64,000 nt of DNA from Nereocystis luetkeana (lineage: Eukaryota > Sar > Phaeophyceae > Laminariales > Laminariaceae). The stretch's first letter is position 1. Every line of letters starts with the position of its first letter. Location of the stretch: NCBI GenBank assembly GCA_031213475.1, contig JARUPZ010000009.1, forward strand, positions 11,565,601-11,629,600. Reading direction: 5' to 3'. Below are positions 1-9,174 of the stretch, piece after piece. Under the pieces are notes generated by a model. The model saw nothing but the letters and a program-made list of their open reading frames with translations, was not told the origin of the DNA and did not search any database. Position numbers and translations under genes: made by a program.

Positions 1-417
1 TGGAAATTGTGCCCCCTCTATCGTAGAACGGGCCACAAACTACTTGGGAATGGAGTGTTTTGTCCGCCAAACGGGACTGCAGCCCTAAAGGGGTTAAGAC
101 AAGCTACACGTGCTTCTTCCCACCCCATGAAAAAACCTCATGACCTGTGGGTCTGCCACGAAAAGCTACCGTGAAAACACGCACGCACGACGTTGGATAG
201 TTTTTCGCAAATATTTGATAGAAAAAATGTCACTGGGAAAAATGCTAGCCCCTCTCGTAGAAGGTGTCTTTCGTTGTACTGTAGTTTTGCACATGATAAA
301 GGAGGCCCAGGCTAGCATCGGCGGCGTCCGTCTAGTGCAGGGCACGCATCGGTGGGGGAGGCGGCAGCAGCAGAAGCAGGAGGGACAACTAAAAAGGTAG
401 TGGCAAACGTACAAAGT
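1..417. repeat. Fragments of families E and B at the left edge
   Basis: Bases 1-32 and 243-272 carry the cctctatcgtagaac/cctctcgtagaaggtgtc ends of family E. Bases 33-98 are the right half of a family B MITE (ccaaacgggactgcagcc, then a pyrimidine-poor gggttaa end). Nothing else is recognised here. Confidence 0.5.
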
Positions 418-1434
418 TCACCGTGGGACTTGGGTTTTAGGGCTCGGATACGTGGTATTAGTTCGCAGTACTAAGACAGTCAAACCACGCGTGTGCACAT
501 GGCTTTGTCTAGAATGGACCAGAAAATGCAATAATCGAGAAAACAAAGCGAAACAAAAAAAGGCCGACCTGAGGACGGACCAGATGGCGCCCAGACGCGG
601 GGACGGAGCCCAATCCTCCCCGGTCAACGGAGACCCCGTCAGCAACACCGTCAGAAACAAGAGGCCGCCGAAGCAGGCAGACACCGCCAAGTTTTGAAGC
701 AATTCCGAAATAAAATATGGCGGGTCCTGGCGCGCCCACCGGGCCAGCTCTACCTGAGCCCCGGGCACTCCTCCACACCCTGCTGCTTCTTCTGTATCGC
801 CCCCTTCAGACACCCCTTTCCCAAGCTCTAGTGGGGTTAGGCCTGTGACTCGCCACTCAGACACCCCCGCTCCCCTTTCGAGTTCGCTGGCTACTCTTCC
901 TCTCCCCCCGCACAACCCCTCCCCAGCCCCTACGACACCAACGCCGTCACGGGTTTCCAATCGTATGCTCCCGTCGGCGGCGCCGAGAGACGGTTCTCGG
1001 GCATCATCACCGCCACGGAACCACTCGTGAATGTAAGAGGTGGCGTTCGTATTAGCGTTGGCATTGTCGGTAGCGTTGGCGTTAGGGCTACTAGCAAGAG
1101 CGGTGGTGTCATCGCTAGCACCAGTGGCAGCACAAGCACAAGCACCAGAACCAGCTCCAGGATACCACGTCGCCGCATCAGTGCGTACGTTGGCCTCTCC
1201 CGAACGATCGTGAAGTGGGGTCGGCGCAAGCTCAATCCCTCCCACTTTACGCCCGTCAGCACCACTGGTAGCGGAAGCATAACCCGCTGCAGAATCAGCG
1301 ATAGCAGCAGCAGCATTTTCGCTACCACCACCACCACCACCACCGCGAACACCACCGCCACCGCCACCACCGCCACCGTTTCGAAAACCAGCGTAGGCAA
1401 CACTTTCCAGTTGGTCGTCATCTGACACTCTCAT
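418..1434 (-). CDS. Possible minus-strand coding exon, hypothetical protein
   Basis: The minus frame is open from 1581 to 418, with an ATG at about 1434 (MRVSDDDQLESVAYAGF). Gly runs, an Asn/Ala repeat and readable text such as SYIHEWFRGGDDAREPSLG and ELARWARQDPPYFISELLQ resemble the exons of the two plus-strand genes. The segment after about 720 (LAVSACFGGLLFLTVLLTG) may already be intron or a membrane segment. No domain is recognised, and splice sites and limits are uncertain. Confidence 0.35.
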   Translation of the reverse strand: MRVSDDDQLESVAYAGFRNGGGGGGGGGVRGGGGGGGSENAAAAIADSAAGYASATSGADGRKVGGIELAPTPLHDRSGEANVRTDAATWYPGAGSGACACAATGASDDTTALASSPNANATDNANANTNATSYIHEWFRGGDDAREPSLGAADGSIRLETRDGVGVVGAGEGLCGGRGRVASELERGAGVSEWRVTGLTPLELGKGVSEGGDTEEAAGCGGVPGAQVELARWARQDPPYFISELLQNLAVSACFGGLLFLTVLLTGSPLTGEDWAPSPRLGAIWSVLRSAFFCFALFSRLLHFLVHSRQSHVHTRGLTVLVLRTNTTYPSPKTQVPR

Positions 1435-2232
1435 GTACCGTCGGGCCCTTCGGCGGCCCCACCGTCTGCCCAACCGTAGGAACCACCGGCGACACCTAAA
1501 ATAGCGACAAGGATCACAATCATCTCGAGAGCGATACCGCGATGGAGGTGGTGACGGTAGTAGCACTGATGCGAGGAGCAATGCCGGGAGCGGCAGGCTC
1601 CGTAAGAAGCGGGCGTGAGGCGACGGAGGGGGCAGCGCCGACGCCAGAAGGTGGAGAAGGAGGGACAGGTGATTCCCGGCGATGAGTCTTCGGTGTCCGT
1701 CGCGTGGCGGGCGTCGGTGTGTTTGCGAGAGAGTTCAGAGAGAAAAACGCAGGCAGGCAGGCAGGTAGGCAAGCAGGCAGGCGCGGGTGACGGACGAAAG
1801 ACGAAAAGGGACAGCCAAAAGAGGGAAAGCATCAGGACTCTACCAGGGATACATAGTATTCATACGAAACACTCTTAACCACCAGTGTTTACTAAAGGTG
1901 TTCGGTGCTGATTGCCATTAATATGTTACCTCGAAGTAAATAGTACAACTTTGGACACAAATATAGTCAGTGATTGTTTACAGACACTAAAATATGGGCG
2001 CGCAGCAGCATTCAGTAGCGCTAGAAACCGTGCGCTTGACGTCCATCTACAGTATCTCCCCATGTTGCAGCTCAGGCCGCCAAACTTGGCCACGCCCCGC
2101 CCCAACCCACCCGGGCTGTTTTCTTGTGGGCAACGAAAAAACTAATACGTTTGTCTGCTATTCCTCCCCCTGACCTGGGGGGTTCACGCGACAACATCAC
2201 CAACACCACCAACGCTTGTTACACCGCCGACA
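1435..2232. other. Spacer, no gene recognised
   Basis: Contains a short GGCAGGCAGG-type simple repeat near 1752-1782 and no convincing exon on either strand. Several short frames exist, all of random character. Confidence 0.5.
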
Positions 2233-2366
2233 CCCTCACCATCACCACCACCACCACCACCACCACCACCACCACCACCACCACCACCACCACCATCAGC
2301 ACCAACACCTGCACCATCTCTACACTCCCCACCACCACCACCACCACCACCACCACCAACACTCAC
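2233..2366 (+). repeat. (CAC)n trinucleotide microsatellite in two blocks
   Basis: Runs of ACC/CAC at about 2240-2294 and 2331-2357 separated by a degenerate stretch. It opens a polyhistidine frame on one strand and polyglycine on the other, an artefact of the repeat. Confidence 0.9.
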
Positions 2367-2744
2367 CCGTCTATGGTCGGCCTCCCTTGTCGCTGCCCCC
2401 ACTGAGACACCTGGCAGCCCCCCCACGAAACCGCCAGTCCCGCCGAGGACATCGCCAGGCGAACCGTCACAAATCCCGCCGCACCCGCGGCGAGGGAGGC
2501 GGCGAAACAAATCGCCGCGATCGCCTAGAACGTACGTGAGCGGGCCAGTACGTGCGTGTGGGGATATCTACCACGTATTACATACGCGTAAACCGTTGAG
2601 GGCATAGGGTCAACAAATAGGGGGGGACACAAAACAAAAACACAACCAAGAGCACATATTTGGTATCTGGTGCGAAACAACGAAGCTAAAAGGATCGGGA
2701 ACGGCCTCTCTTAAGACAACAGTTTCACAGACCCTACACACGTC

Positions 2745-3060
2745 GGAAATATCAGGATCTATCTACCTACAGATAGATCTATCTACCCACAGATAGATCA
2801 TCAACAGATATATCATCTAGTTCTTCAGCCGCCGTTATGAGAGGTTGTGCGGAATTTGCGTAGCACATTTCCAACCCTAGAAGCATGTGCTAGACTGTGC
2901 AGATTATACGGTTCCCACCCGGCAACGTGAGCTAGATCATACATATCATACAGATCAGGGGCATATCTATCTTGCAAGATGTAGAGCATGGAGTGCGAAT
3001 CGATGGTCTGTCCGAGGTGCGCCTTGTCACCTTCTACTTCACACCACGCCAAGAAAAGGT
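2745..3060. repeat. Family D dispersed repeat copy
   Basis: Begins with ATCTATC/GATAGAT hairpin-forming tracts, then the family core catctagttcttc..., gagaggttgtgc, cccacccggcaac and gagctagatcatac. The same blocks in the same order occur near 13400-13700, 19155-19330 and 56880-57090; partial copies lie near 14930-15070, 49140-49265, 50640-50850 and 57570-57735. No coding capacity is seen. It may derive from a larger element whose type I cannot tell. Confidence 0.7.
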
Positions 3061-3064
3061 ACTA

Positions 3065-3236
3065 CTACTGTACAACTATTTCCAGTACTACACCTCTTTC
3101 GAGTACTATACATCATTCGAGTATGATACCTCTTCCGAGTGGCATATCTCTTTCGTGTAATTTATCACTTTCGAATACTATACCTCTTTCGAGTACTATG
3201 CTTCTTTCGAGTACTGCACACCTCTTCGAGAAGTAG
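3065..3236 (+). repeat. Minisatellite, ~20-bp unit CTCTTTCGAGTACTATAC
   Basis: About eight to nine degenerate units in a row, directly after a family D copy. Confidence 0.85.
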
Positions 3237-3479
3237 CACCTTGCGAAGTTGAGAATCAACCGCTCAATCGGTCGTACTCACAGCTGGCGTATTTATAGCT
3301 ATTCCATACCTTGTACATATCACTGACATATCATCTACAGATAGATCATGATCTAGATCATTCAAGGCAGATCTACTCCCGATCATTTTTTATCTACGGT
3401 GGCTCATCGTTGCCTGGTGGGACCGGTGTAATCTGCATGGTATACAGTACCACGTGTTTCCTGGGATTGATTTGTACTG

Positions 3480-3593
3480 TTACGGGGGGGCATAGGAAAT
3501 AGGACCTACGGTGCAAAAAAAACTACCAGGTATACATTTCCCTATTTACGCTAACAATATTTGGTCTTATATAATATGGTCTCCCGCAGTAAA
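3480..3593. mobile_element. Family A MITE copy with internal TACCAGGTA
   Basis: A diverged copy of the ~105-bp MITE (ends tacggggg... and ...ccgcagtaa). The inner segment reads aactaccaggtatac where other copies have aacctatat, i.e. a TACCAGG insertion at a TA. Confidence 0.85.
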
Positions 3594-3829
3594 CAGATCC
3601 TGCACAGCACCACATTGCGGCAGGTTAGGATGTAGATGATCTAGCTGTAGGCGATATACCTGTAAGATGATACACCTGACGTGTTATCCATTTTACAATA
3701 AAAAGCAAGTATTGAGGTAGGGAGAGCGCGCCCACCTGGAGAAATCGAAGGTGGAGGCGAGCCAGAGAACGCAGCCGGCCCACTCTACCGCACAGCATCG
3801 GGAACGTTGGAGTTTGGTGTGGTGGGAAA

Positions 3830-4080
3830 GCGACAAATTGGGAATGTGGTAAAGTCGGGGATGTGTCAAGTGTTAGGTGGTAATGTGGGAATGTCGTCAA
3901 GTGGTAATGCGTAAAGTGTTACGTGATAATGTGGTACAGTGGAAATGCCGTAAAGTGGGAATGTGGAAAGTGTTACGTGGAAATGTGGAAAATCGGGAAT
4001 GTGTTAGGTTTTACTTGATAGGGTGGTAAAGTGTGAATGCGGTGAAGTGACAATGTGGTCAAGTGGAAAATATGGTACAG
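3830..4080 (+). repeat. Degenerate AAAGTG/GGTAATGTGG satellite
   Basis: Repeated gtggtaatgtggg / taaagtgttacgtgg phrases of 16-20 bp, about a dozen units. Confidence 0.8.
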
Positions 4081-6485
4081 TGGGAATGTAATGCGAATAG
4101 GAAAAATAGGCGACGCAAGGCCACATGCCGTCCTGCTGGGTACGGCAAGCACAGCCTACACACGCCAGCAACCCAGATACGTTGAAAAAGAAAACCGTGC
4201 GAGACAAATAAACAGTTCGGTACGCTGCCTCGGCTACGGTGGGAATCCAAATGGCAACCGTAACTCTGCCTACCGTGTAACGAGCGAGATAACGCACCCC
4301 CTCGGACGGGCTTATAAGGTCCGTTTTTTCCGCCATAATTTTAATAATTCCCATGTTTTTTTTCGCACGATTTTTCATCATCTTCCCGATTTTCCTGATT
4401 TTTTACTTCCAAACATGCTCACATTAAACTTCCCTGATATTTTCTGAAGTACTGCACAAAAATCGTGACAGAACGCCCCCGTATGATATAGGTATCATGA
4501 TCCAATTTTCAAAACAATTCCAAAATTTTGAAAACAAAAAATTGGGGTGGGAAAAGTCTGCTAAAAACACAACCGCCAGCAATCGCCCCCCTGCCTTGCT
4601 TTTCATGTAACAGGGGGTTAATTCGAGCATCTACCTACTGCTGCAGTCTGGCGGACCGCGCCGGAGACGCGTCTAAAAAGGGGCCATCTGTCATGAGGTA
4701 CCTTCATGCCGACGGGGCTACTTGCATCCCGGACGGCGCTCACACACAGGCGTTCCTATGACATATATATATATATATACGAATTATGAGCGTATGTGAG
4801 GTTTGCCGGTGTTGTGCTGTGCTGCTGCGCCGTCTCTGTACCGCGCGGGTGCTTGTCGAGACTCCGAGGAAATGCGGGTTGGAATTCGTTCAGCTTGTTG
4901 TGTTCAGAACGGTACGCACACACGCAGCAGCGCAGACCGTAGTCGTCACAAAAAGAGGACCTCGAACCGGCTGCTGCAGTACCTGTACCATGGCTGCCGC
5001 GACGTCAAAATTTTACGGTGTGACACGGATACACCGGAGCAGCACCAGACAACACTCTGGAGACAATCCGTCGAAGCCCACCGCATCTCTCTCCACCCCT
5101 CTAAACACGCGCTCACACGACACAGCAACAGCCTCAACACCTATCTGATGGCAGACTGCCTGCTTTGCTGCTGCTGCTGCTCTGCTGCTGCTGCTGCTCA
5201 CAGCGCAGCACCTCCTAGAACCCGCGAGCACGACACGAAGCACTTCTGATCATACCTTCGCCTGCAACACTCCAAGGAGCACAAAAAACTACCAGGTTCC
5301 AAAATTCGATGCGACTGACGATAGGGAAGGCACCCAGACACACCCGGTCGAATTTACAGCAGAGGATCAAAAACCGACCTTTTCGATCCTTCCTATCCGA
5401 CGGCATGAAAATAAGCCTCAGGCCGACTGTTATGGGAGACGAAGCCAGCGAACAAAAAACGGGTGTTCCCTTTATCGTAAAGAAACCCGCGAGCTGCGCC
5501 GTCGGTAGTGATGGGTCATTTCTGTACGGTTGCCCATAAAAATTGTGGTTTTCGCAGACAGCACCACCTTCCTCCGCCGCGAGTCCTCGCCTCACAGAAC
5601 ACGGATCACGCTAGAACCCCCCAGAATGCATGATCCCTTGGTCTGAGTGTCCTCGCTGCCAAGGTTTAGGGTCGTGGGTGGCCTGTGTCTGGAGGTCTCG
5701 CTTGGGACGTGGGAGCATGACCTATTTCTGGATGACTATTTTTCTGATCGGAAACGACCTCTTGTTTTGCCCACCAAAAACTTTGAGACGTGAATGGAGA
5801 AGGCTTCACGCCCCGAGCAGGAACTCTAGATACAGGCCACCTGCGGCACTCAGACTTGTCACTGGCGCCTCTATGCTCAGTGCACCCCACACCCTGTAGG
5901 TGCTGTAGCGACCCGTGCTCTGTGAGGTGACCACTGCTGTGGGTGGCGGCCGTTAGTGATGTGTCTATAAGCAGAGCATTTGTTTGCTGCCGCCTCGGGC
6001 AGGTTTTGGAACAGAAAAACAAGAAGGCATATCCTTGTCCGGGTTTGACCACCACAGAGGGGAAACCCTGTTCTGGATTCCGGTTTCGTCTCCCATAAAA
6101 CTTGGCCCCTCAAAATCGAAAAACAGTAAAAACTGAGCGACATACCAAGCCGCTCCTACTCTAAAGTTGAAGATAAAGCACGGTCGGCTTGGTCTCCCCC
6201 GGCAGATGGCGGAGAGTCATAAATAAAAAAAAGTGGAAGTCGCAGTACAATACAGGGAGAAAACACTCGGTACGAACGTAGGAATCTGCTGCTCTTGCTC
6301 ATGTACGTTTGGCAGTATACTGCTGCTGTAGTACATGGTGGGTGGGTTGATGGGTGGGTAGGTGGGAGGGTGCGTGGGTGCGGCGGGGTGGGTCGGTAAT
6401 AGTGCATATGTTTCGAATACCATGCGGGAACAAGCTCGGTATGAGCGAATTATCTACTACCTGGTACTGCACAATACGGGTCCTT
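4081..6485. other. Spacer with small simple repeats, no gene recognised
   Basis: Holds an AT-rich block (4320-4540) that resembles 43340-43470, a TA microsatellite at 4751-4770 and a CTG microsatellite at 5164-5198. Open frames up to 148 codons occur on both strands but none reads as a known family or has convincing splice context. Confidence 0.5.
6338..6398 (+). repeat. GGTGGGTGG-type simple repeat
   Basis: Short (GGTG)n-like tract; a second block lies at about 6770-6870. Confidence 0.8.
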
Positions 6486-6570
6486 GTAGGACTGCAGTCC
6501 CTTTTTGGGGACAAGCCACTTAAAATTAGAGTGGATTGCCCCCAAAACGGGACTGCAGTTCTAAAAGGTC
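6486..6570. mobile_element. Family B MITE copy
   Basis: Inverted repeat ggactgcagtccc ... gggactgcagttc around a ~40-bp centre. Other copies: 13222-13320, 14109-14203, 17835-17914, 20989-21081, 36531-36627, 38243-38441 (split by a family A copy), 44421-44509, 44699-44785, 54797-54890, with a decayed one near 27825-27898. Confidence 0.85.
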
Positions 6571-6980
6571 CGCGCAAGGCGGTATTCCGATACGAGGCGG
6601 TCAAAATCGTCTGGCGATCATGGAAAATTGCACTCATGACCTGGAATGAAAAGGACGGGCTGCCACGCTGAGGCGGTCATGTTGCTCAGGCACACCACAC
6701 CACCGCCTTGCTTCCTGGGGGCGCCTACTACTACTGTTGTACCGGTATGTTTCGTGGGAGGATCGGTGCACGGGTGGATTGGCGGGCGTGGATGGGTAGG
6801 TTCCTATATGGGTGGGTAAGTGAGTGGGTGGATCGGTGGGTGGGTGCGGATATGTGGCTGGGTTGGTGGCCGTGTTACGCACGAGCTATGACTGTATGCC
6901 GGCATACCGGCTCCGCTGGCGTAGCAGCAGTCGTACCACTACTATTGACATTCATAATGAGGCGCGCGAGCGAAGCGAGC

Positions 6981-7014
6981 CTTTTTTTCCTTGGTTTAAC
7001 CAAGGAAAAAAAAG
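6981..7014. other. Near-perfect palindrome with A/T-run stem
   Basis: ctttttttccttggtt and its reverse complement (with one extra A) meet across a single T. It would form a 16-bp stem hairpin. No flanking element is recognised. Confidence 0.8.
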
Positions 7015-7309
7015 TCTCTTCATAGCGGCTCGGATACGAGGGTAGGGTGCCTTGTGTTGAGTTTTTCTGTGTGTGTGGGGGGGGTTGTGTGTGTGATTCA
7101 ACATTTTTTGGGTCCACGTTTCACCACCGCGCTCGATGCACACGTCACCAAATCCAGTCCCCGCGGGCTCTGTGCACGCACACACGAGATACACTTTCTC
7201 GTCCTGGTGGGTTGGAAATTCGTTCACAGTTGGTCGAGCTAGGTGCGGCAACGTGTGTAGGCACATGTCTGTGCTGGGCCATACAAAACATTAACGTTTT
7301 TTTTGTGCC

Positions 7310-7530
7310 TGCCAACAGCAGGCAGGTAGACTGTGCCTGTCCACAGCATGCATGCACACTGTACCTGCCCACAGCAGGCAGACTGTGCTTCCACAGCAGG
7401 CAGACTTATGCCTATCCACAGCAGGCAGATTGAGCCTGTCCGCAGCAGTCCACAGCAGGCAACCTGGGCCTGTCCACAGCAGTCCACAGCAGGCAGACTG
7501 GGCCTGTCCACAGCAGGCAGAGACGGCTTT
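7310..7530 (+). repeat. Minisatellite built on CTGTCCACAGCAGGCAGACTG
   Basis: Roughly ten units of 12-24 bp sharing ccacagcaggcag; unit length varies because parts are duplicated. Opens frames on both strands that should not be taken as genes. Confidence 0.88.
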
Positions 7531-7749
7531 TTCTTTTTGAGCTCTTCTACCCATTTACGATATTGAGATACACCCACCCACGACGGCGTACAGTAGTACA
7601 AAGCAGTAGCACGTACGTAATAGATGTTCGTTCGTGTTCGTTCGTTCAGCACAACACAAAATAATCCGTATTCGCCCGGTGCATGATGCATCGCAGATAC
7701 GACTACTGCAGGTATTACTGAGGTCGCGCCTCATTATCACCAATTACTA

Positions 7750-7854
7750 TTACGGAGATCCATAGTAAATAGGACCAAATAGTATTGGTAAAAATGGTCA
7801 AGTATGTAGGTTTTTATGTACACCACAGGTCCTATTATCTATGGTCCTCCGTAA
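7750..7854. mobile_element. Family A MITE copy
   Basis: Ends ttacggagatccatag ... ctatggtcctccgtaa with the usual ggaccaaat ... aggtcctatt inner repeats. Intact TA in both arms, no scar. Confidence 0.88.
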
Positions 7855-8905
7855 TACGAGCACTACGTACTACTGCTGGATCAAGGTATATCCAACAAGA
7901 CTATACTGAATGAATAATGTTGTAGTGCCAGGCAGGTACTCGTCGTACCGCTGTATGATAGGTACATGCGGCGTAATTGAATTTGAGTACAACTTACCCC
8001 CACAGAAGGCAGCAAACCCAGCATTATTACAGCAGGAGATACAGCTGGCCAAAGCATGCCAAGAGTGACCAAGTACGAGATGCTGCACCTGGTGCAAGTA
8101 GATTGGTCTGTGGAAACACCCAACAGCAGTAGCATCACCCAAGATGATACAGACGTCCTGTACTGCTGACCAGCGGACCGGCGGCTGATTTCCGAGCGCA
8201 ATGGATCTCAAGATCTGATCATCATTTTGTTCATATTCATACCCCGACGAAGGTTGGGGCAGCACGCTCGTGGGTACGGCATACCCTACATTTCTTTTCT
8301 GCCTCAAGAGTCTCTATGCCCTGAGACGCCCCCCCTACCTGGTTGTCACGGAGGGGACGAGCGCCCAACACAAGCAGGCGACGAAGCCGTTGCCTCCCAT
8401 GCTCTCCAGCAGGAAAAAAAAGAGCTGAAAGTGGAACAAAGGCAGGAGGAAGAAGCACGTTAGCCCCGCCAGGACATGAGCAGCGCTTTCGGCAGAGGCG
8501 GCGACCTCTTGATATAGGCCGTGCTGTATCACATGAGAGGCTCGAGGATGCTGGATTGCTGTGGTCGCCATTGTGGGCTTTTCTCGGCACCGTTGCCAGA
8601 CGGAGACTAGTGGGTCATTCCCATTGACGGAGAGTTGGTCTTGAACTATGTTTCTGGGGAGTTCCACAAAACATATTTGCGTTATCCTTTCTGCCCGTTG
8701 GACATTCTCGGTGGGCACAGAGGAGGAGGAGCAGATCATCATCCCAGTCACCAGCCTCAAAGCACAATCGCCGTGGCGTGCAAGCCCTGCACTGGACGAC
8801 GCCGCAGACACCGGAGCCTTCCCACGCCATCCGTTCGTCCGTTGGACTCGCGTACTTTCGCTCACGAGTGTTTTGGTGCCGGAAGGCGAGGAGCCCCGCG
8901 AAAGC
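7855..8905. other. 5' flank of the checkpoint gene
   Basis: Unique-looking sequence. The plus frame that holds exon 1 is open from 8648, and the antisense frame at 8335-8907 is also open, which reflects composition. No promoter element could be assigned. Confidence 0.5.
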
Positions 8906-9174
8906 ATGCCCGGAGAGAGCGAGCCAGGCGAGGCAACTGTCGCTGCTGAGCAACGACAGGGACCAGCCGGGGAGGTAGATCACACATGGGAGTTGAGCAA
9001 GGAGAACGTCATGCCTCTGGTGCGCGGCCGCAAGGTGGACTGCATCCGGCGCGCTTTCGGAGACTCTGTCTCGTCCGACAGGCGCGAAGGGGATGGTGGC
9101 AGAGAGGAAGACGAAGAAGCGGCAGGATTTGCTCAAGGGGCTGATGCAAAGACGGTACTCCTGGCCATTAGGAG
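8906..9174 (+). CDS. BUBR1: BUBR1-type gene exon 1: KEN box 1
   Basis: Encodes residues 1-89 and ends in phase 2 at donor gtgggt. The core WELSKENVMPLVRGRKVD is the classic N-terminal KEN segment of BUBR1/MAD3, in which the KEN box and flanking helix contact CDC20 as a pseudosubstrate; the lysine codon is at 8999. A Glu/Gly-rich linker follows. The frame is open upstream to an ATG at 8648, so the true N-terminus could be up to 86 residues longer. Confidence 0.92.

Noticed and set aside
2216-2539. Polyhistidine open frame (and polyglycine on the other strand)
   Set aside because: Made entirely by a CAC microsatellite; no splice context or unique flanking protein.
7239-7691. Cys/Ala-rich minus frames
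   Set aside because: Translation of the CCACAGCAGGCAG minisatellite in several frames.
8335-8907. 190-codon minus frame ahead of exon 1
   Set aside because: No family resemblance; the opposite strand leads into the firmly identified KEN exon in an open frame.
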